From Deinococcus sedimenti (lineage in GTDB: Bacteria > Deinococcota > Deinococci > Deinococcales > Deinococcaceae): 64,000 bases of DNA. Below, piece after piece: positions 1-9,291 of this stretch (its first letter is position 1; each line of letters begins with the position of its first letter). The notes below the pieces were generated by a model that was not told where the DNA came from, made no database searches, and worked only from the letters and a program-made list of their open reading frames with translations. The stretch lies in contig NZ_BMQN01000012.1 of the NCBI RefSeq assembly GCF_014648135.1, positions 33,024 to 97,023 of the forward strand, in the 5' to 3' direction. The translations under genes were made by a program, and so were the position numbers.

Positions 1-1
1 C

Positions 2-550
2 GCCGCGCAGTTCGAGGTGAGCGCGCACCGCTGGCTGGACCTCAGCGAACCCGACTTCGGCCTGACCCTCCTGAACGACGGCCGCTACGGGCACAGCGTG
101 CGCGGGCAGACGGTGGCGCTTAGCCTCGCGCGCGGCCCCATGTGGCCCGACCCGCAGGCGGACCTGGGCGCGCACGAGGTCCGCCTCGCCCTGCGGCCCC
201 ACGCGGGCGACTGGCGCGCCGCGCAGGCCCCCCGCGCGGGCTTCGAGGTGAACAGTCCCCTCCTGGCCCACCCCGGCACGCTGACCCTGGCCGCCCCGCC
301 GCGCCTGAGCGGCCTGGACGTGATGCTCAGCAGCCTCAAACACGCCCAGGACGGCCACGGCGTGATCCTGCGCGTGTTCGAACCGCACGGGAGGCGCGGC
401 GTCCTGCGGCTCGACCCCGGCGCCTTCGGCACCGCGCAGGTCGTCAATCTGCTCGAGGACCCGGCTGGCCCGGCGCAGCCCGGCCCGGTGGAGATTCCGG
501 TTCGGCCCTTCGAGGTCCTGAGCGTCCGCCTGACGCGGGGGGGCGCGTGA
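2..550 (+). CDS. Alpha-mannosidase (GH38), C-terminal part, cut by window edge
   Basis: The reading frame is open from the first base, so only about 182 C-terminal residues are present. The visible part has the beta-sandwich signature of GH38 enzymes: an HRWLDLSEPDFGLTLLND segment followed by GHSVRG and SLARGPMWPD, which match the C-terminal domain that packs against the catalytic barrel. The zinc-binding and nucleophile residues lie upstream of the window and cannot be checked. The stop overlaps the GTG of the next gene (GTGA), so the two are translationally coupled. With a sugar kinase and a mannose-6-phosphate isomerase downstream, the likely role is cytoplasmic release of mannose from mannosides. 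The family call is from sequence; the substrate is inferred. Confidence 0.8.
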   Translation, partial: AAQFEVSAHRWLDLSEPDFGLTLLNDGRYGHSVRGQTVALSLARGPMWPDPQADLGAHEVRLALRPHAGDWRAAQAPRAGFEVNSPLLAHPGTLTLAAPPRLSGLDVMLSSLKHAQDGHGVILRVFEPHGRRGVLRLDPGAFGTAQVVNLLEDPAGPAQPGPVEIPVRPFEVLSVRLTRGGA

Positions 551-1428
551 CTCGGCTCGCCCTGGGCCTGGACGTGGGCGGCAGTCACGTCACCGCGGGC
601 CTCGTGGACGTGGACACCCGCCACGTGCAGCGCACCGCCCGCCGGGACGTGCCGCACAGCGCGCCCATGGCGACCATCCTGCGCGCCTGGGCGGAGGCCA
701 CGCTGGAGGCGGCCGGACCCCAGGCTCCGCAGGTGACTCACCTGGGTCTGGCGGTCCCCGGCCCGTTCGACGCGCCGAACGGCACGTCCCACATGACCCA
801 CAAGTTCCCCGCGCTGCGCGGCGTGCCGCTCCGCCCGGCCCTGCGCGCCGCCCTCGCGGGCACCCTCGCTCCTGAACTGCCCATCCACTTCGGGAACGAC
901 GCGGACCTCTTCGCCCTGGGCGAGTGGTGGGGCGGCGCCGACCGGCCCGAGCGGCTGCTCGGCGTGACCCTGGGCACCGGACTCGGCTCAGGCTTCATTC
1001 GGCGCGGCCAGCCGCAGCACACCGGACCCGGCGTGCCCCCCGGCGGGGAACTGTGGAACGTGCCCACCCCGGAAGGCCAGCTGGAGGACGCGCTGAGCGG
1101 CGCCGCCGTCACGCGCCTGGGCGCGACCCTGACCGGCCGGCAGGGCAGCGCCGCCGACTGGGCGCAGGCCGCCCGGCACGGCCACACCGGCGCGCTGGCC
1201 GTGTGGGCCGAGTTCGGCCGCCACGCCGGGCAGCGGCTCCAGCCTTGGACGGACGCGTTCGGCGCGCAGGTGCTCGTGCTGGGCGGGAACGTCAGCCAGG
1301 CGTTCGACCTGTTCGCCCCCACCCTGAACGTCGGCGCCTGTCAGGTCCGGCGCAGCGCGCACCTCGAACTCGCCCCGCTGCTCGGCGCGGCCGCCCTGAG
1401 CGGGCGGGACCCGGTGAGGTCCGCGTGA
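547..1428 (+). CDS. ROK-family sugar kinase
   Basis: A protein of about 293 residues beginning at a GTG that overlaps the previous stop. The N-terminus carries the ATP-binding phosphate loop LGLDVGGSHVTAG, the middle has the FGNDADLFALGEWW segment with the expected catalytic Asp, and a second glycine-rich loop VTLGTGLGSGF follows, as in ROK kinases. The usual ROK zinc motif (CxCGxxGCxE) is absent; the corresponding stretch reads PEGQLEDALSG. No helix-turn-helix precedes the domain, so this is an enzyme rather than a repressor. Position between a GH38 mannosidase and a mannose-6-phosphate isomerase suggests phosphorylation of free mannose (or a related hexose) before isomerisation. Substrate is inferred from context only. 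Confidence 0.8.
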   Translation: MTRLALGLDVGGSHVTAGLVDVDTRHVQRTARRDVPHSAPMATILRAWAEATLEAAGPQAPQVTHLGLAVPGPFDAPNGTSHMTHKFPALRGVPLRPALRAALAGTLAPELPIHFGNDADLFALGEWWGGADRPERLLGVTLGTGLGSGFIRRGQPQHTGPGVPPGGELWNVPTPEGQLEDALSGAAVTRLGATLTGRQGSAADWAQAARHGHTGALAVWAEFGRHAGQRLQPWTDAFGAQVLVLGGNVSQAFDLFAPTLNVGACQVRRSAHLELAPLLGAAALSGRDPVRSA

Positions 1429-2269
1429 CGCGCACCCTCCCTGCCCTGCTGCCTCTCGCGCCCCGGTATCACGCCCGCGTCTGGGGCGGCGACCGCCTCG
1501 CCCCCCCATCGGCGACACCCCCGTCGGCGAGGCCTGGATCGCCGACGGCCACAGCGTCGTCACCACCGGTCCCCTCGCCGGCCACACCGTGCAGGACCTC
1601 CTCCACGCTCACCCGGGGGAGCTCCTCGGCCCCCGCCTCGACCCCGCCTCCGGCTTTCCCCTCCTCATCAAGCTCCTCGACTGCCGCGACTGGCTCAGCG
1701 TCCAGGTCCACCCCGACGACGCCCAGGCCCAGGCCATGGTCAGCCCCGGCGAGCGCGGCAAGACCGAAGCGTGGCACTTCCTGCACGTCGACCCCGGCGC
1801 GCAACTCCTCGCGGGCGTGGTGGTGGGTGACACGCTGTTCATCCCGGCCGGCACGCTGCACGCCCTGGGGCCGGGTCTGCTGCTGTACGAGGTGCAGCAG
1901 GCGAGCGACACCACCTACCGCGTGTACGACTGGGACCGGCCCGCCAGTGCGGGGCGGGCGCTGCACCTGGAGGAGTCGGTCGCGGTGACGCGCGCGGACC
2001 TGGGTGGGGCGTGGACGGCGGCGAGCGAGACGGGGGGCGTGGGAGAACTGGTGCGCTGCGCCCAGTTCACGCTGGTGGGCGTGCGGGGGGGCGAGACGAC
2101 CGAACTGGGCGGGTCGTTCGGACTGGTGACCGTGGTAGAGGGGACGCTGACGGTGGAGGCCGGCGGGGAGCGGGTGGAGGTGGCGCCGTTCGGGACGGTG
2201 CTGGTCCCGGCGTGGGCGCAGCGGGTGACGCTGACCGGCACCGGCCGCGCCCTCATCGCCACCCCCTGA
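1425..2269 (+). pseudogene. manA: Class I mannose-6-phosphate isomerase, interrupted by a -1 frameshift
   Basis: Translation from the GTG at 1425 (overlapping the kinase stop) gives APRYHARVWGGDRLAPP, the typical start of a class I isomerase, and then runs into nonsense. From the other frame the expected continuation IGDTPVGEAWIADGHSVVTT starts at 1508 and continues to the stop at 2269 with the metal-site motif VQVHPDD, the segment KTEAWHFL, and the FIPAGTLHALGPG motif. The switch falls in a run of seven C at 1501-1507; eight C would restore one continuous protein of about 281 residues. Either the gene is inactivated, the tract is phase-variable, or the base count is a sequencing error. The enzyme interconverts mannose-6-phosphate and fructose-6-phosphate. 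Confidence 0.85.
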
Positions 2270-2305
2270 CCCGGCTGCACCGCGCGGACCCCGGGAGAGG
2301 GCGGA

Positions 2306-3223
2306 TCAGGTGGCGGTGGTGTTGCGGCCGCTGGCCTTGGCGCGGTACAGCGCCTGATCGGCGGCGTCCTTGAGGTCGGGCGCGGCCGTGCTGGCAATCC
2401 CGAGGCTGACCGTCACCCGGCCGAGCGGGTGACCCGGATGCGGGATCGCGGCCGCCTGCAGCGCGCTGTGGACGCGCTGCGCGACCTGCTGCGCGCCCGC
2501 GAGGTCCGTGTCGGTCAGCAGCAGCGCGAATTCCTCCCCGCCGTAGCGGGCGGCGAGGTCGGTGCGGCGCTGGCAGCTGGCCTGCAGGATCCGCGCGACC
2601 TGCTGCAGGCAGGTGTCGCCGGCCGGGTGGCCCAGGGTGTCGTTGTAGCGTTTGAAGTGGTCGAGATCGACCATGATCAGCGTGGCCAGGACGCCGGTGC
2701 GCTGCGCCAGGGCCAGGGTGTGCGCGTACTGCTGGTCGAAGGCGCGGCGGTTGGCGAGTCCGGTCAGCGCGTCGGTGCGAGACAGCTGCTCGAGTTGCGC
2801 GTTCGCGGCGGCCAGTTCGCGCTCGCGGGTCTTGGCGGCGCGCAGGGCGCGCGACAGCCGCGCGGCGTTGAGGGTCCGGGCGCGCAGGACGCTGTCGTGG
2901 GCGGGTTTGGTGACGTAGTCGGTGGCGCCGGCGGTGAAGGCGTCGTCGAGCCGCTCGGTTTCCTGGGTGCTGGTCACCATCACGACGCTCAGGTCCGCGA
3001 GGTGCGGATGGGCGCGCAGGTCCCGCAGGAAGCTCAGGCCGTCCAGTTCGGGCATCTCGAGGTCGAGCAGCACGACGTCCAGGTCGCAGTGTCCGGTGTG
3101 GAAGCCCAGCAGGTCGCGGGCGCCGTGCAGGTCCGGCGGCGCGTGGACGGTGCCCAGGGGCGTCAGGGTGCGGGTCAGCAGGGCGCGGATCAGGGCGCTG
3201 TCGTCGATGATCAGGATGTTCAT
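2306..3223 (-). CDS. Response regulator with GGDEF output (WspR-like diguanylate cyclase)
   Basis: 305 residues. Residues 1-120 form a receiver domain with the acidic pair IIDDSAL, the phosphoacceptor in VVLLDLEMPELDG, and the conserved Lys in VTKPA. After a coiled linker (about 120-145) comes a GGDEF domain with the active signature ARYGGEEFALLL and, five residues before it, an RxxD sequence (RRTD) that matches the product-inhibition I-site. It should therefore make cyclic di-GMP when phosphorylated and be feedback-inhibited. Its ATG overlaps the stop of the Hpt gene (ATGA), and it ends the eight-gene minus-strand chemosensory run. The arrangement equals WspR of the Pseudomonas Wsp pathway; the partner relation is inferred from gene order. 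Confidence 0.88.
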   Translation of the reverse strand: MNILIIDDSALIRALLTRTLTPLGTVHAPPDLHGARDLLGFHTGHCDLDVVLLDLEMPELDGLSFLRDLRAHPHLADLSVVMVTSTQETERLDDAFTAGATDYVTKPAHDSVLRARTLNAARLSRALRAAKTRERELAAANAQLEQLSRTDALTGLANRRAFDQQYAHTLALAQRTGVLATLIMVDLDHFKRYNDTLGHPAGDTCLQQVARILQASCQRRTDLAARYGGEEFALLLTDTDLAGAQQVAQRVHSALQAAAIPHPGHPLGRVTVSLGIASTAAPDLKDAADQALYRAKASGRNTTAT

Positions 3224-4191
3224 GGGAGGTCCGGGGTCCAGCGGGGCGGGAGGTCCTGGGGGCGCGTGTCGTGGGCGGGCCGGGCGCTGACGCTCAGGCC
3301 GCGGGCGTGGGCGTCGGCGCGGCGCTGCGGGTCCTCGCTGAGCACGTGCAGGGCCCGCGCCGGCCAGCCGGCCTCCAGCGCGGCAGGCAGCAGCGCCGCG
3401 CTGACCAGCACCAGGGTCGCGCCGGTCGGGGCGGGCACGTGCCCGTGGGTGTGCACGTCGTACCCCAGGGCCCGCAGGTGCCGGGCGAGCACGTCACGGC
3501 TCAGGGCACTGACGTCGAGCACCAGCGCCTGGAGGAGCGCGCGCCCGCCGGGCGCCGTTCTGGGCGCCGCACCGGAGGCGTCCGGGACGCCGGGGGCGGG
3601 AGCCACCGGTGCACGGGCGTCCGGCCCGGACGCCCCCGGGAGCGGGGCCGCCAGCGCCGGGGCGGTGTCCTGGCTGGCCGCGCCGGACTCCGGGGTTCGG
3701 GCGTCTGGGGCGCGGACGTCTGGGGGGCGGGCGTCTGGCGGCTGCACGTCCGGCTGGACCGTGTCCGCGCGGCTCACCTCCGCTGCGCCGCTGCTCGGGT
3801 CGGGGCCGGGTGGGGTCAGCAGGGCGCGCAGGGCGTGCGTGGCACGCTCGTCGTCCGGGTGGGGGGGCGTGCCGGGCGCCAGGGCGCCGAGCTGCCGGAT
3901 CAACTGATCGCGGGCCACGAAGGCCGCCTCCAGCCAGGCGTCCGGGGGGGGCCGGCCGGCGCGCAGGTGCGCGAGCAGGTCCTCGAAGGCGCTCATGAGC
4001 TGCTGCGGGGCGCGCAGGTCGAGCATGGCGGCGCCGCCCTTGATGGAATGCACCGCCTGGAACGCGGCGCGGATGGCGGCCGGGTCGTCCGGCTGATCCT
4101 CGAGGCGGTGCAGCGCGGCGTCGAGGGCGTCGAGTTGCGTCCGGGCTTCCTCGGCGAACAGCGGAATGAAGTCGTGGGGGGACCCGGTCAT
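3220..4191 (-). CDS. Histidine phosphotransfer (Hpt) protein with degenerate receiver-like tail
   Basis: 323 residues. The ATG at 4191 overlaps the upstream CheB stop, which decides the start over longer frames. Residues 1-110 form an Hpt domain: DFIPLFAEEARTQLDALDAALHRLE leads to the phosphorylatable HSIKGGAAML motif. A Pro/Ala/Asp-rich linker follows (repeats such as PDARPPDVRAPDARTPE, about 135-205). The last 110 residues (LQALVLDVSALSRDVLARHL onward) look like a receiver fold without a clear phosphoacceptor Asp. A separate canonical Hpt fits with the poor Hpt motif of the adjacent CheA and may supply the phosphorelay histidine between the CheA receiver domain and the GGDEF regulator. That routing is inference. 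Confidence 0.75.
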   Translation of the reverse strand: MTGSPHDFIPLFAEEARTQLDALDAALHRLEDQPDDPAAIRAAFQAVHSIKGGAAMLDLRAPQQLMSAFEDLLAHLRAGRPPPDAWLEAAFVARDQLIRQLGALAPGTPPHPDDERATHALRALLTPPGPDPSSGAAEVSRADTVQPDVQPPDARPPDVRAPDARTPESGAASQDTAPALAAPLPGASGPDARAPVAPAPGVPDASGAAPRTAPGGRALLQALVLDVSALSRDVLARHLRALGYDVHTHGHVPAPTGATLVLVSAALLPAALEAGWPARALHVLSEDPQRRADAHARGLSVSARPAHDTRPQDLPPRWTPDLP

Positions 4192-5150
4192 GCGTGCCGC
4201 TCCAGGAAGGACCGCAGGCCCCGCAGGTCGGCCAGCAGGCTGGGGCGGGTGCGGGCCAGGGCCTGCGCGGGCATGGAGGGCACGGTGGCCGTCGCGGGAT
4301 CCTGGATGGCGGTGCGGGCGCCCGCGGCGTGCAGGGCGGCGAGGCCGGCGGCGCCGTCGTCTCCCATGCCGCTGAGCAGCAGGGCGTTCACCGGGGCGCG
4401 CCAGGTGGTGGCGGACTGGAAGAGCCGGTCGATGGACGGCAGGTACTCCCGCCCGGGCTGCCCGGCGTGCAGGTGCAGCGCGCCGCCGCTGAGGGTGGCG
4501 TGCGTGCCGGACACGACGGTGAGGGTCCCGGGGCGCAGCGGCTCGCCGCTGGAGGCGCTCAGGACCGGGGCGCCGGTCAGCGTGCCGAGCCACTGGGTGA
4601 GGTTGTCGCTGAATCCCTCAGAGAGGTGCTGGGCGATCACGATGGCGCCGCGGGGACGCAGGTGGCGCAGCAGGTCCTGCAGGGCGCGGGGGCCGCCGGT
4701 GCTCGCGCCGATCAGGGTGAGGGTCGGCGCGCGCCCGGAGGCGCCGGACAGGGCGGGCGGGGTGGGGTCGGCCGAGGGAGCGCCGCTCAGAGGGGCGCCC
4801 GGGTCGGCGCGGCCGGTCAGGGGGCTGCCGGGCGGCGGGCCGTCCGCGCCGGGCGGGGCCGGGCGGGCGGTCAGGAGGGGCAGGGCCGCGTCGAGGGTGG
4901 GGGCGTGGCGCACGCCGGGCGGGGCGGCCGGACCGCAGGTGATCAGGCGGGTGCGCAGGGGCCGCAGCTGCTCTTTCAGGGCGGTCCAGTCGAGGTCCGG
5001 GTCGGGCGTGACGATCAGCAGGGTCGCGCCGGGGGGCGCGCGGCGCAGTTCGCCCAGGGCGGCGCTCAGGGACGTGCACAGCCGGCGCGGGGCGGGCAGC
5101 GCGCGGACCTGACCCAGGTCGCCGGGGGCGAGCAGCACGACCAGGGTCAC
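4188..5150 (-). CDS. cheB: CheB-type protein-glutamate methylesterase (WspF-like)
   Basis: 320 residues, GTG start overlapping the CheA stop (GTGA). The C-terminal 190 residues contain the methylesterase triad in context: Ser in LTLIGASTGGPRALQ, His in VIAQHLSEGF, and Asp in LLLSGMGDDGAAGL. The enzyme removes methyl esters from the MCP and resets adaptation. The first 90 residues occupy the place of the usual receiver domain (VVLLAPGDLGQVRAL) but show no acidic pair, no phosphoacceptor Asp and no Thr/Lys pair, so phosphorylation control appears lost. A Pro/Gly/Ala-rich linker (about 95-140) joins the two. In Wsp pathways this protein limits signal output; here it may act constitutively or through the linker. 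Confidence 0.85.
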   Translation of the reverse strand: MTLVVLLAPGDLGQVRALPAPRRLCTSLSAALGELRRAPPGATLLIVTPDPDLDWTALKEQLRPLRTRLITCGPAAPPGVRHAPTLDAALPLLTARPAPPGADGPPPGSPLTGRADPGAPLSGAPSADPTPPALSGASGRAPTLTLIGASTGGPRALQDLLRHLRPRGAIVIAQHLSEGFSDNLTQWLGTLTGAPVLSASSGEPLRPGTLTVVSGTHATLSGGALHLHAGQPGREYLPSIDRLFQSATTWRAPVNALLLSGMGDDGAAGLAALHAAGARTAIQDPATATVPSMPAQALARTRPSLLADLRGLRSFLERHA

Positions 5151-6940
5151 AGCAGCCGCCGCAGGGTGGCGAGCAGCCGGGCCTCGTCGAATTCACCCTT
5201 GACGAGGTACGCGTCGGCGCCGGCCTCAGCGCCGAGCTGGCGGTCCTCGGGCCGGGCCAGGGACGTGAGCAGCACGACCGGCAGGTGCTGCAGCGGCGGA
5301 TGCGCGCGGACCTGCCGGGTCAGGTCGAGGCCGGACAGGCCCGGCATTTCGACGTCGGTGAGCAGCACGTCCGGCGCGGCGCGCTGCAGGGCCTCCCAGG
5401 CGAGCGCACCGGTCTCGACGGCCGTGACGTCGAAGCCCGCGCCGGTCAGGATGCCGCGCAGCAGCTGGCGGGTGACGGCGGTGTCCTCGGCCAGCAGGAC
5501 GCGGGGCGCGCGCAGCGGCGTGGCCGGGGCGGTGGGGGCCGCGGCGGGCCGCAGCGCGCGGACGTTCAGGACCGGGACGATCTGCCCGTCGGGTCGCTGC
5601 GCGGCCCCCTCGAGGTGCGGGGCGCCGGCCAGCGGGAACGCCAGGGGTTTGATGACGAGTTCCTCCTCGCCGACCAGGGCGTCCACGAGCAGCGCCAGGG
5701 GCGCGTCGCCCTGCCGGACGAGCAGGTACGCGCCGTCGCGGGCCGGGCCGAGGTGCAGCGCGGCGGCCAGCGACGCGGCCGGCACGACCTGCTCGCCGAT
5801 CTGCACGGCGGGGCGGCCCTCGCGCTGGTGCACCTGGGCGCGGCCCGCGCGGTCGACCCAGCGGACCGGGATGCCCAGCAGGTGCCCGGCGGCGCGCACG
5901 ATGGCCACGCGGGTGGTGGCGAGGGTCAGGGGGAACTGGACGGTGACGGTGGTGCCGTGCGGGCCGCTGCGCAGCGTGACGTCGCCGCCCAGCGCGCGGG
6001 CCTGCGTGCGCACGACGTCCAGGCCCACGCCGCGCCCCGAGAGGTCGGTGACCTCGCTGCGGGACGTGAAGCCCGGCGTGAACAGCAGGTCGGTGAGTTC
6101 GGATTCGCTCAACGGTTCGCTGCGGCCCGGGGCGCGCGCGGCGAGGCGGGCGATCTCGGCGTAGTTCACGCCGGGCCCGTCGTCGTGGACGGTGACGGTG
6201 ACCTGCCCGGCGGCGCTGAAGGCGCTGAGGGTGACGGTGCCGGTGGGGTCCTGGCCGCGCGCGGCCCGGGCGTCTGGCGGGTCGATGCCGTGGTCGACGG
6301 CGTTGCGGATCAGGTGCAGCAGCGGGCTGCGCAGGCGGTCCATGGCGTGCCGGTCGAGTTCGGCGTCGGCCGCGTCGACGTGCAGGCGGGCGCGCCGGCC
6401 GGCCTGCCGGGCGGCGTCCCGCACGGCCCGCTCGAAGGACTGCAGAAACGGCCGGGCGGGTTCGAGCCGCGCGGCGAGCACTTCCCGCGCGAGGTCGTCG
6501 GTGAGGGTCGCGAGGGTCTGCTGGGCGCCGCGCACGTCGCGCCACGCGCCCGGCTCGCCGCTGCGGGCGCGACTGAGACGCTCGGCGAGTTGCAGCCGGG
6601 CGCTGGTGAGTTCGCCGGCCAGGGCGAGCAGCGCGTCGAGTTTGCGCACGTCGACGCGGACCGTGGCGGGCGGGTCGGCGCTGGGGGCCGGGTCGGTGGG
6701 CAGCAGGGCCAGGCGCCGCAGTTCCTCGCGCAGCGCGGCCGGGGCGGGCGCGGCGGCCTGGAAGGTCTGAGCGGCGCGCAGGGCGGCGCGCAGCGGGTCG
6801 TCACCGGCGGCGGCAGCGGCGGCGTGCAGGGAGTGCAGCGCGCGGGTCGCGGCCGGGCCGCCCGCCGTGAGGTCGGGCTCGGCGGCGCGCAGTTCGGCCT
6901 GCAGCGCCGCGCGCAGCTCAGGTGCGGTAGCGTCCGGCAT
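5147..6940 (-). CDS. cheA: CheA-type histidine kinase fused to a receiver domain (WspE-like)
   Basis: 597 residues. Domain order: an N-terminal Hpt-like region (about 1-105), dimerisation helices ([16 protein letters not shown], about 112-190), an ATPase core with N-box [11 protein letters not shown]1 HDDGPGV and G2 GRGVGLDVV (about 190-350), a CheW-like domain (about 355-470), and a C-terminal receiver with phospho-Asp in [12 protein letters not shown] and Lys in YLVKGEFD (about 480-597). The Hpt-like part reads [14 protein letters not shown] where family members have HTLKG: the His is kept but Lys and Gly are replaced, so autophosphorylation there is doubtful. Its start lies 23 nt inside the MCP gene. 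Hybrid CheA-REC proteins are diagnostic of Wsp-type rather than flagellar pathways. Confidence 0.87.
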   Translation of the reverse strand: MPDATAPELRAALQAELRAAEPDLTAGGPAATRALHSLHAAAAAAGDDPLRAALRAAQTFQAAAPAPAALREELRRLALLPTDPAPSADPPATVRVDVRKLDALLALAGELTSARLQLAERLSRARSGEPGAWRDVRGAQQTLATLTDDLAREVLAARLEPARPFLQSFERAVRDAARQAGRRARLHVDAADAELDRHAMDRLRSPLLHLIRNAVDHGIDPPDARAARGQDPTGTVTLSAFSAAGQVTVTVHDDGPGVNYAEIARLAARAPGRSEPLSESELTDLLFTPGFTSRSEVTDLSGRGVGLDVVRTQARALGGDVTLRSGPHGTTVTVQFPLTLATTRVAIVRAAGHLLGIPVRWVDRAGRAQVHQREGRPAVQIGEQVVPAASLAAALHLGPARDGAYLLVRQGDAPLALLVDALVGEEELVIKPLAFPLAGAPHLEGAAQRPDGQIVPVLNVRALRPAAAPTAPATPLRAPRVLLAEDTAVTRQLLRGILTGAGFDVTAVETGALAWEALQRAAPDVLLTDVEMPGLSGLDLTRQVRAHPPLQHLPVVLLTSLARPEDRQLGAEAGADAYLVKGEFDEARLLATLRRLL

Positions 6941-8717
6941 GCCCGTTCAGGTCGCTCACGAGGTCCTGAAGTCGGCGCGCGACCTGCTGGTTGTCCTGCG
7001 TGACGTTCAGGTGCTGCGCGGTGGCCTCGTTGATGTCGTTCATGGCCACGGCGATCTGTTCCATGCTCAGGGCGTGCTGCTCGACCGCCTCGGCGATCTG
7101 TGAGGCCATGCGGGCCGCGTCGTCGTTCACGCGCGCGAGTTCCTGGATGGTCTGCCCGGCCCGGTCGATCAGGGTGGTGCCGACCTGCGCCTGCTTGCTG
7201 CCCTCCTCCGTGGCGAGCACGGCGGCGTTCGTGGCCTGCTGGGCGTCTTCGAGGGTCCGGCGGATCTGCAGGGCGGCCTCCTTGGACTGTTCGGCCAGCG
7301 TGCGGATCTCCTGCGCGACGACGGCGAAGCCGCGGCCGTGCTCACCGGCGCGGTTGGCTTCGATGGCGGCGTTCAGGGCCAGCAGGTTGGACTGATCGGC
7401 GAGTTCGCTGACGGTCTCGACGATCTCGCTGATCTGCCGGGAGTGGCGGGAGAGGTGCAGCATGTTCTGCGCGATGGTGTCCACGCGGCCCTGCAGGGCG
7501 TGCATGCCCTGCTCGGCGTCCTGGGTGGCCTGCACGCCCTGCTCGGCGACGAGCCGCGCGGCGTCGGCCTGCCGGGCGACGCGTCCGGCGAGGTCCACGG
7601 CGTGGCGGCTGGTGGTGCGGACCTCCTCGACGGCGGCGGTGGTCTCGGCGATCGCGGCGGACTGCTGGTGGACGCTGGTGCTCTGCTGGGCGGTGGCGGC
7701 CACGAGACTCTGGCTGGCCAGGGACAGTTGCGCGCTGGCGTCCTGGCTCTGCAGGACGAACGCGCGCAGCTGGCCGATCATGTCGCGCAGCGCCCCGCCG
7801 AGCGCGTCGCGGTCCGAGCGGACCGGGACGGTGTGCGCGAGGTTCCCGCCCGCGACGGCCAGGGCGGCGGCGGCGGTTTCCTGCGCGTGGCGGTTGAGGT
7901 TCTGCACGGCGACGTTCAGGGTGTCGTCCGGGTGGCGCAGCGGCAGGGGCGGCTGCGGTTCGCCGCGGCTGAGCAGTTCCATGGTCTGCACGAGCTGCCG
8001 GTGGTGCGCGGCGAGGCGGGCCAGGGCGCGCAGCATGCGGCCCACCTCGTCGCGGCTGCGGGTGTCGGGAATGTCGTCCAGGTACCCGTCGGCCAGGCGG
8101 CCCACCGAGCGTTCCACGAGTTCGATGGCGTGCACGAGGCGGCGCGTGATCCACCACGCGGCCAGCGCGGCGATCAGGCCGCCGAGCAGGCTGGCGATCA
8201 GGACGGTCAGCCGGTCGCGGTTCAGGTCCGTCTGCAGCTGCGCGCGCGTGGCGTTCAGCGCCGCTTCCTGCGCGTCGAGGTAGGCGTTCACGGAGCGGCC
8301 GAACTGCTGCCGGGCGGGTTCGAGGTTCCGCTCGAAGCGCTGCAGGGTCAGGGCGCGGCTGGCGGTGCGGTCGAGAACCAGGCCCAGTTCCCGGTCGAAG
8401 GCGGTCCAGTCCTGCCGCACGGCGGTCAGGCGGGCGCTGTCGGGCAGGGCCGAGAGTTCCTTGAGGGCGTCGCTGCGGGCGTCCTGTACGTTCAGCCACG
8501 CGCCGCCCGGCACGAGCAGCTGCTCGGCGCTCAGGAGCGTCACGCGGTTGGCGGCGGCCCGCAGGTTCGTCAGCGTGCGCGCCTGAATCAGGCCACGGTT
8601 CAGGTCGGCGCTGATCCCGGCCGCCTCGTTGAGGGCCCGCACGGAGATGACGGCCGTGACGATCAGGGGCAGCAGCAGCAGCAGCAGGACGCCGGCGAGT
8701 TTCAGTCGGATGGGCAT
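6918..8717 (-). CDS. Methyl-accepting chemotaxis protein (WspA-like membrane receptor)
   Basis: 599 residues from the ATG at 8717, which has GGAG six bases upstream; a GTG at 8723 is the alternative. A membrane helix (about residues 5-27, very Leu-rich), an extracytoplasmic four-helix-type sensor (about 30-175), a second helix (about 176-198), a HAMP region and a long signalling coiled coil follow. The conserved hairpin tip is clear: [20 protein letters not shown] then [20 protein letters not shown]. Flanking Gln/Glu-rich helices carry probable methylation sites for the CheR and CheB encoded beside it. It should feed the CheA-REC kinase through the two CheW proteins. The signal sensed is unknown; Wsp receptors elsewhere respond to surface contact or envelope stress. 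Confidence 0.88.
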   Translation of the reverse strand: MPIRLKLAGVLLLLLLPLIVTAVISVRALNEAAGISADLNRGLIQARTLTNLRAAANRVTLLSAEQLLVPGGAWLNVQDARSDALKELSALPDSARLTAVRQDWTAFDRELGLVLDRTASRALTLQRFERNLEPARQQFGRSVNAYLDAQEAALNATRAQLQTDLNRDRLTVLIASLLGGLIAALAAWWITRRLVHAIELVERSVGRLADGYLDDIPDTRSRDEVGRMLRALARLAAHHRQLVQTMELLSRGEPQPPLPLRHPDDTLNVAVQNLNRHAQETAAAALAVAGGNLAHTVPVRSDRDALGGALRDMIGQLRAFVLQSQDASAQLSLASQSLVAATAQQSTSVHQQSAAIAETTAAVEEVRTTSRHAVDLAGRVARQADAARLVAEQGVQATQDAEQGMHALQGRVDTIAQNMLHLSRHSRQISEIVETVSELADQSNLLALNAAIEANRAGEHGRGFAVVAQEIRTLAEQSKEAALQIRRTLEDAQQATNAAVLATEEGSKQAQVGTTLIDRAGQTIQELARVNDDAARMASQIAEAVEQHALSMEQIAVAMNDINEATAQHLNVTQDNQQVARRLQDLVSDLNGHAGRYRT

Positions 8718-8805
8718 GGGCACTCCAGCGGGGACAGGGCGGGGACGGGACCAGTGACGGGCAGGACGGGACTGGGGGCGGTCGGATCAGGCGGGGCGCG
8801 GCGCG

Positions 8806-9291
8806 TCACGGGTCGGCCGTCCGGGCCGGCCAGGCCGGCGGCAGATGCTGCACGAGCGCGTCGAGGTCCAGGCAGGCCAGGCCGGCGGCGGTGCGGCCCA
8901 GCACGCCCGGCGTGCCGAACGTGGCCGGCGCGCGCACCGTTCCGGTCCAGATCAGGTCGCCGACCGCGTCGACCAGCAGGCCCAGCGCCCCGGGCTGCGT
9001 GGCGGTCAGCAGCACGCGGGCGTCCGGTCCGGGCGGGCCGCCTGCCTGCCCGGTCAGGAGCACGTCGGCCCGCACGACGCCCACCAGTCCGCCCCGGACG
9101 GGCTGCACGCCCGCCACGTGCGGCGCGCTGAGCGGCAGCGGCGTGACCGCGGCGGGCAGCACGGCGCGCAGGGCCCGCAGGGGCACGGCGAACGCCTCGC
9201 CGCGCACGGTGACCACCACGGCGTCCACGGCGGGCCGCTGCGCGCGGGCCGGTGCGGCCAGCGCCGCGGCGCGCGCCTCGAGACGGTTCAC
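8806..9291 (-). CDS. cheW: CheW-like coupling protein
   Basis: 161 residues. After a short Ala-rich leader (1-25) a CheW fold begins at VVVTVRGEAFAVPLRALRAV, continues with the hallmark VAGVQPVRGGLVGVVRADVLL and a VLLTATQPGALGLLVDAVGDL segment, and ends with LACLDLDALVQHLP. CheW proteins bridge receptor tips and the CheW-like domain of CheA. The ATG overlaps the CheR stop (ATGA). An 82-nt gap separates it from the MCP gene, the largest in the cluster. Two CheW genes flanking CheR is the order seen in wsp operons (wspB, wspC, wspD). Confidence 0.82.
   Translation of the reverse strand: MNRLEARAAALAAPARAQRPAVDAVVVTVRGEAFAVPLRALRAVLPAAVTPLPLSAPHVAGVQPVRGGLVGVVRADVLLTGQAGGPPGPDARVLLTATQPGALGLLVDAVGDLIWTGTVRAPATFGTPGVLGRTAAGLACLDLDALVQHLPPAWPARTADP

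Noticed and set aside
1501..1507. Programmed ribosomal frameshift in manA
   Set aside because: A C7 tract is not a typical slippery heptamer, and no stimulatory hairpin or internal Shine-Dalgarno sequence was evident. Mutation, phase variation or sequencing error is simpler.
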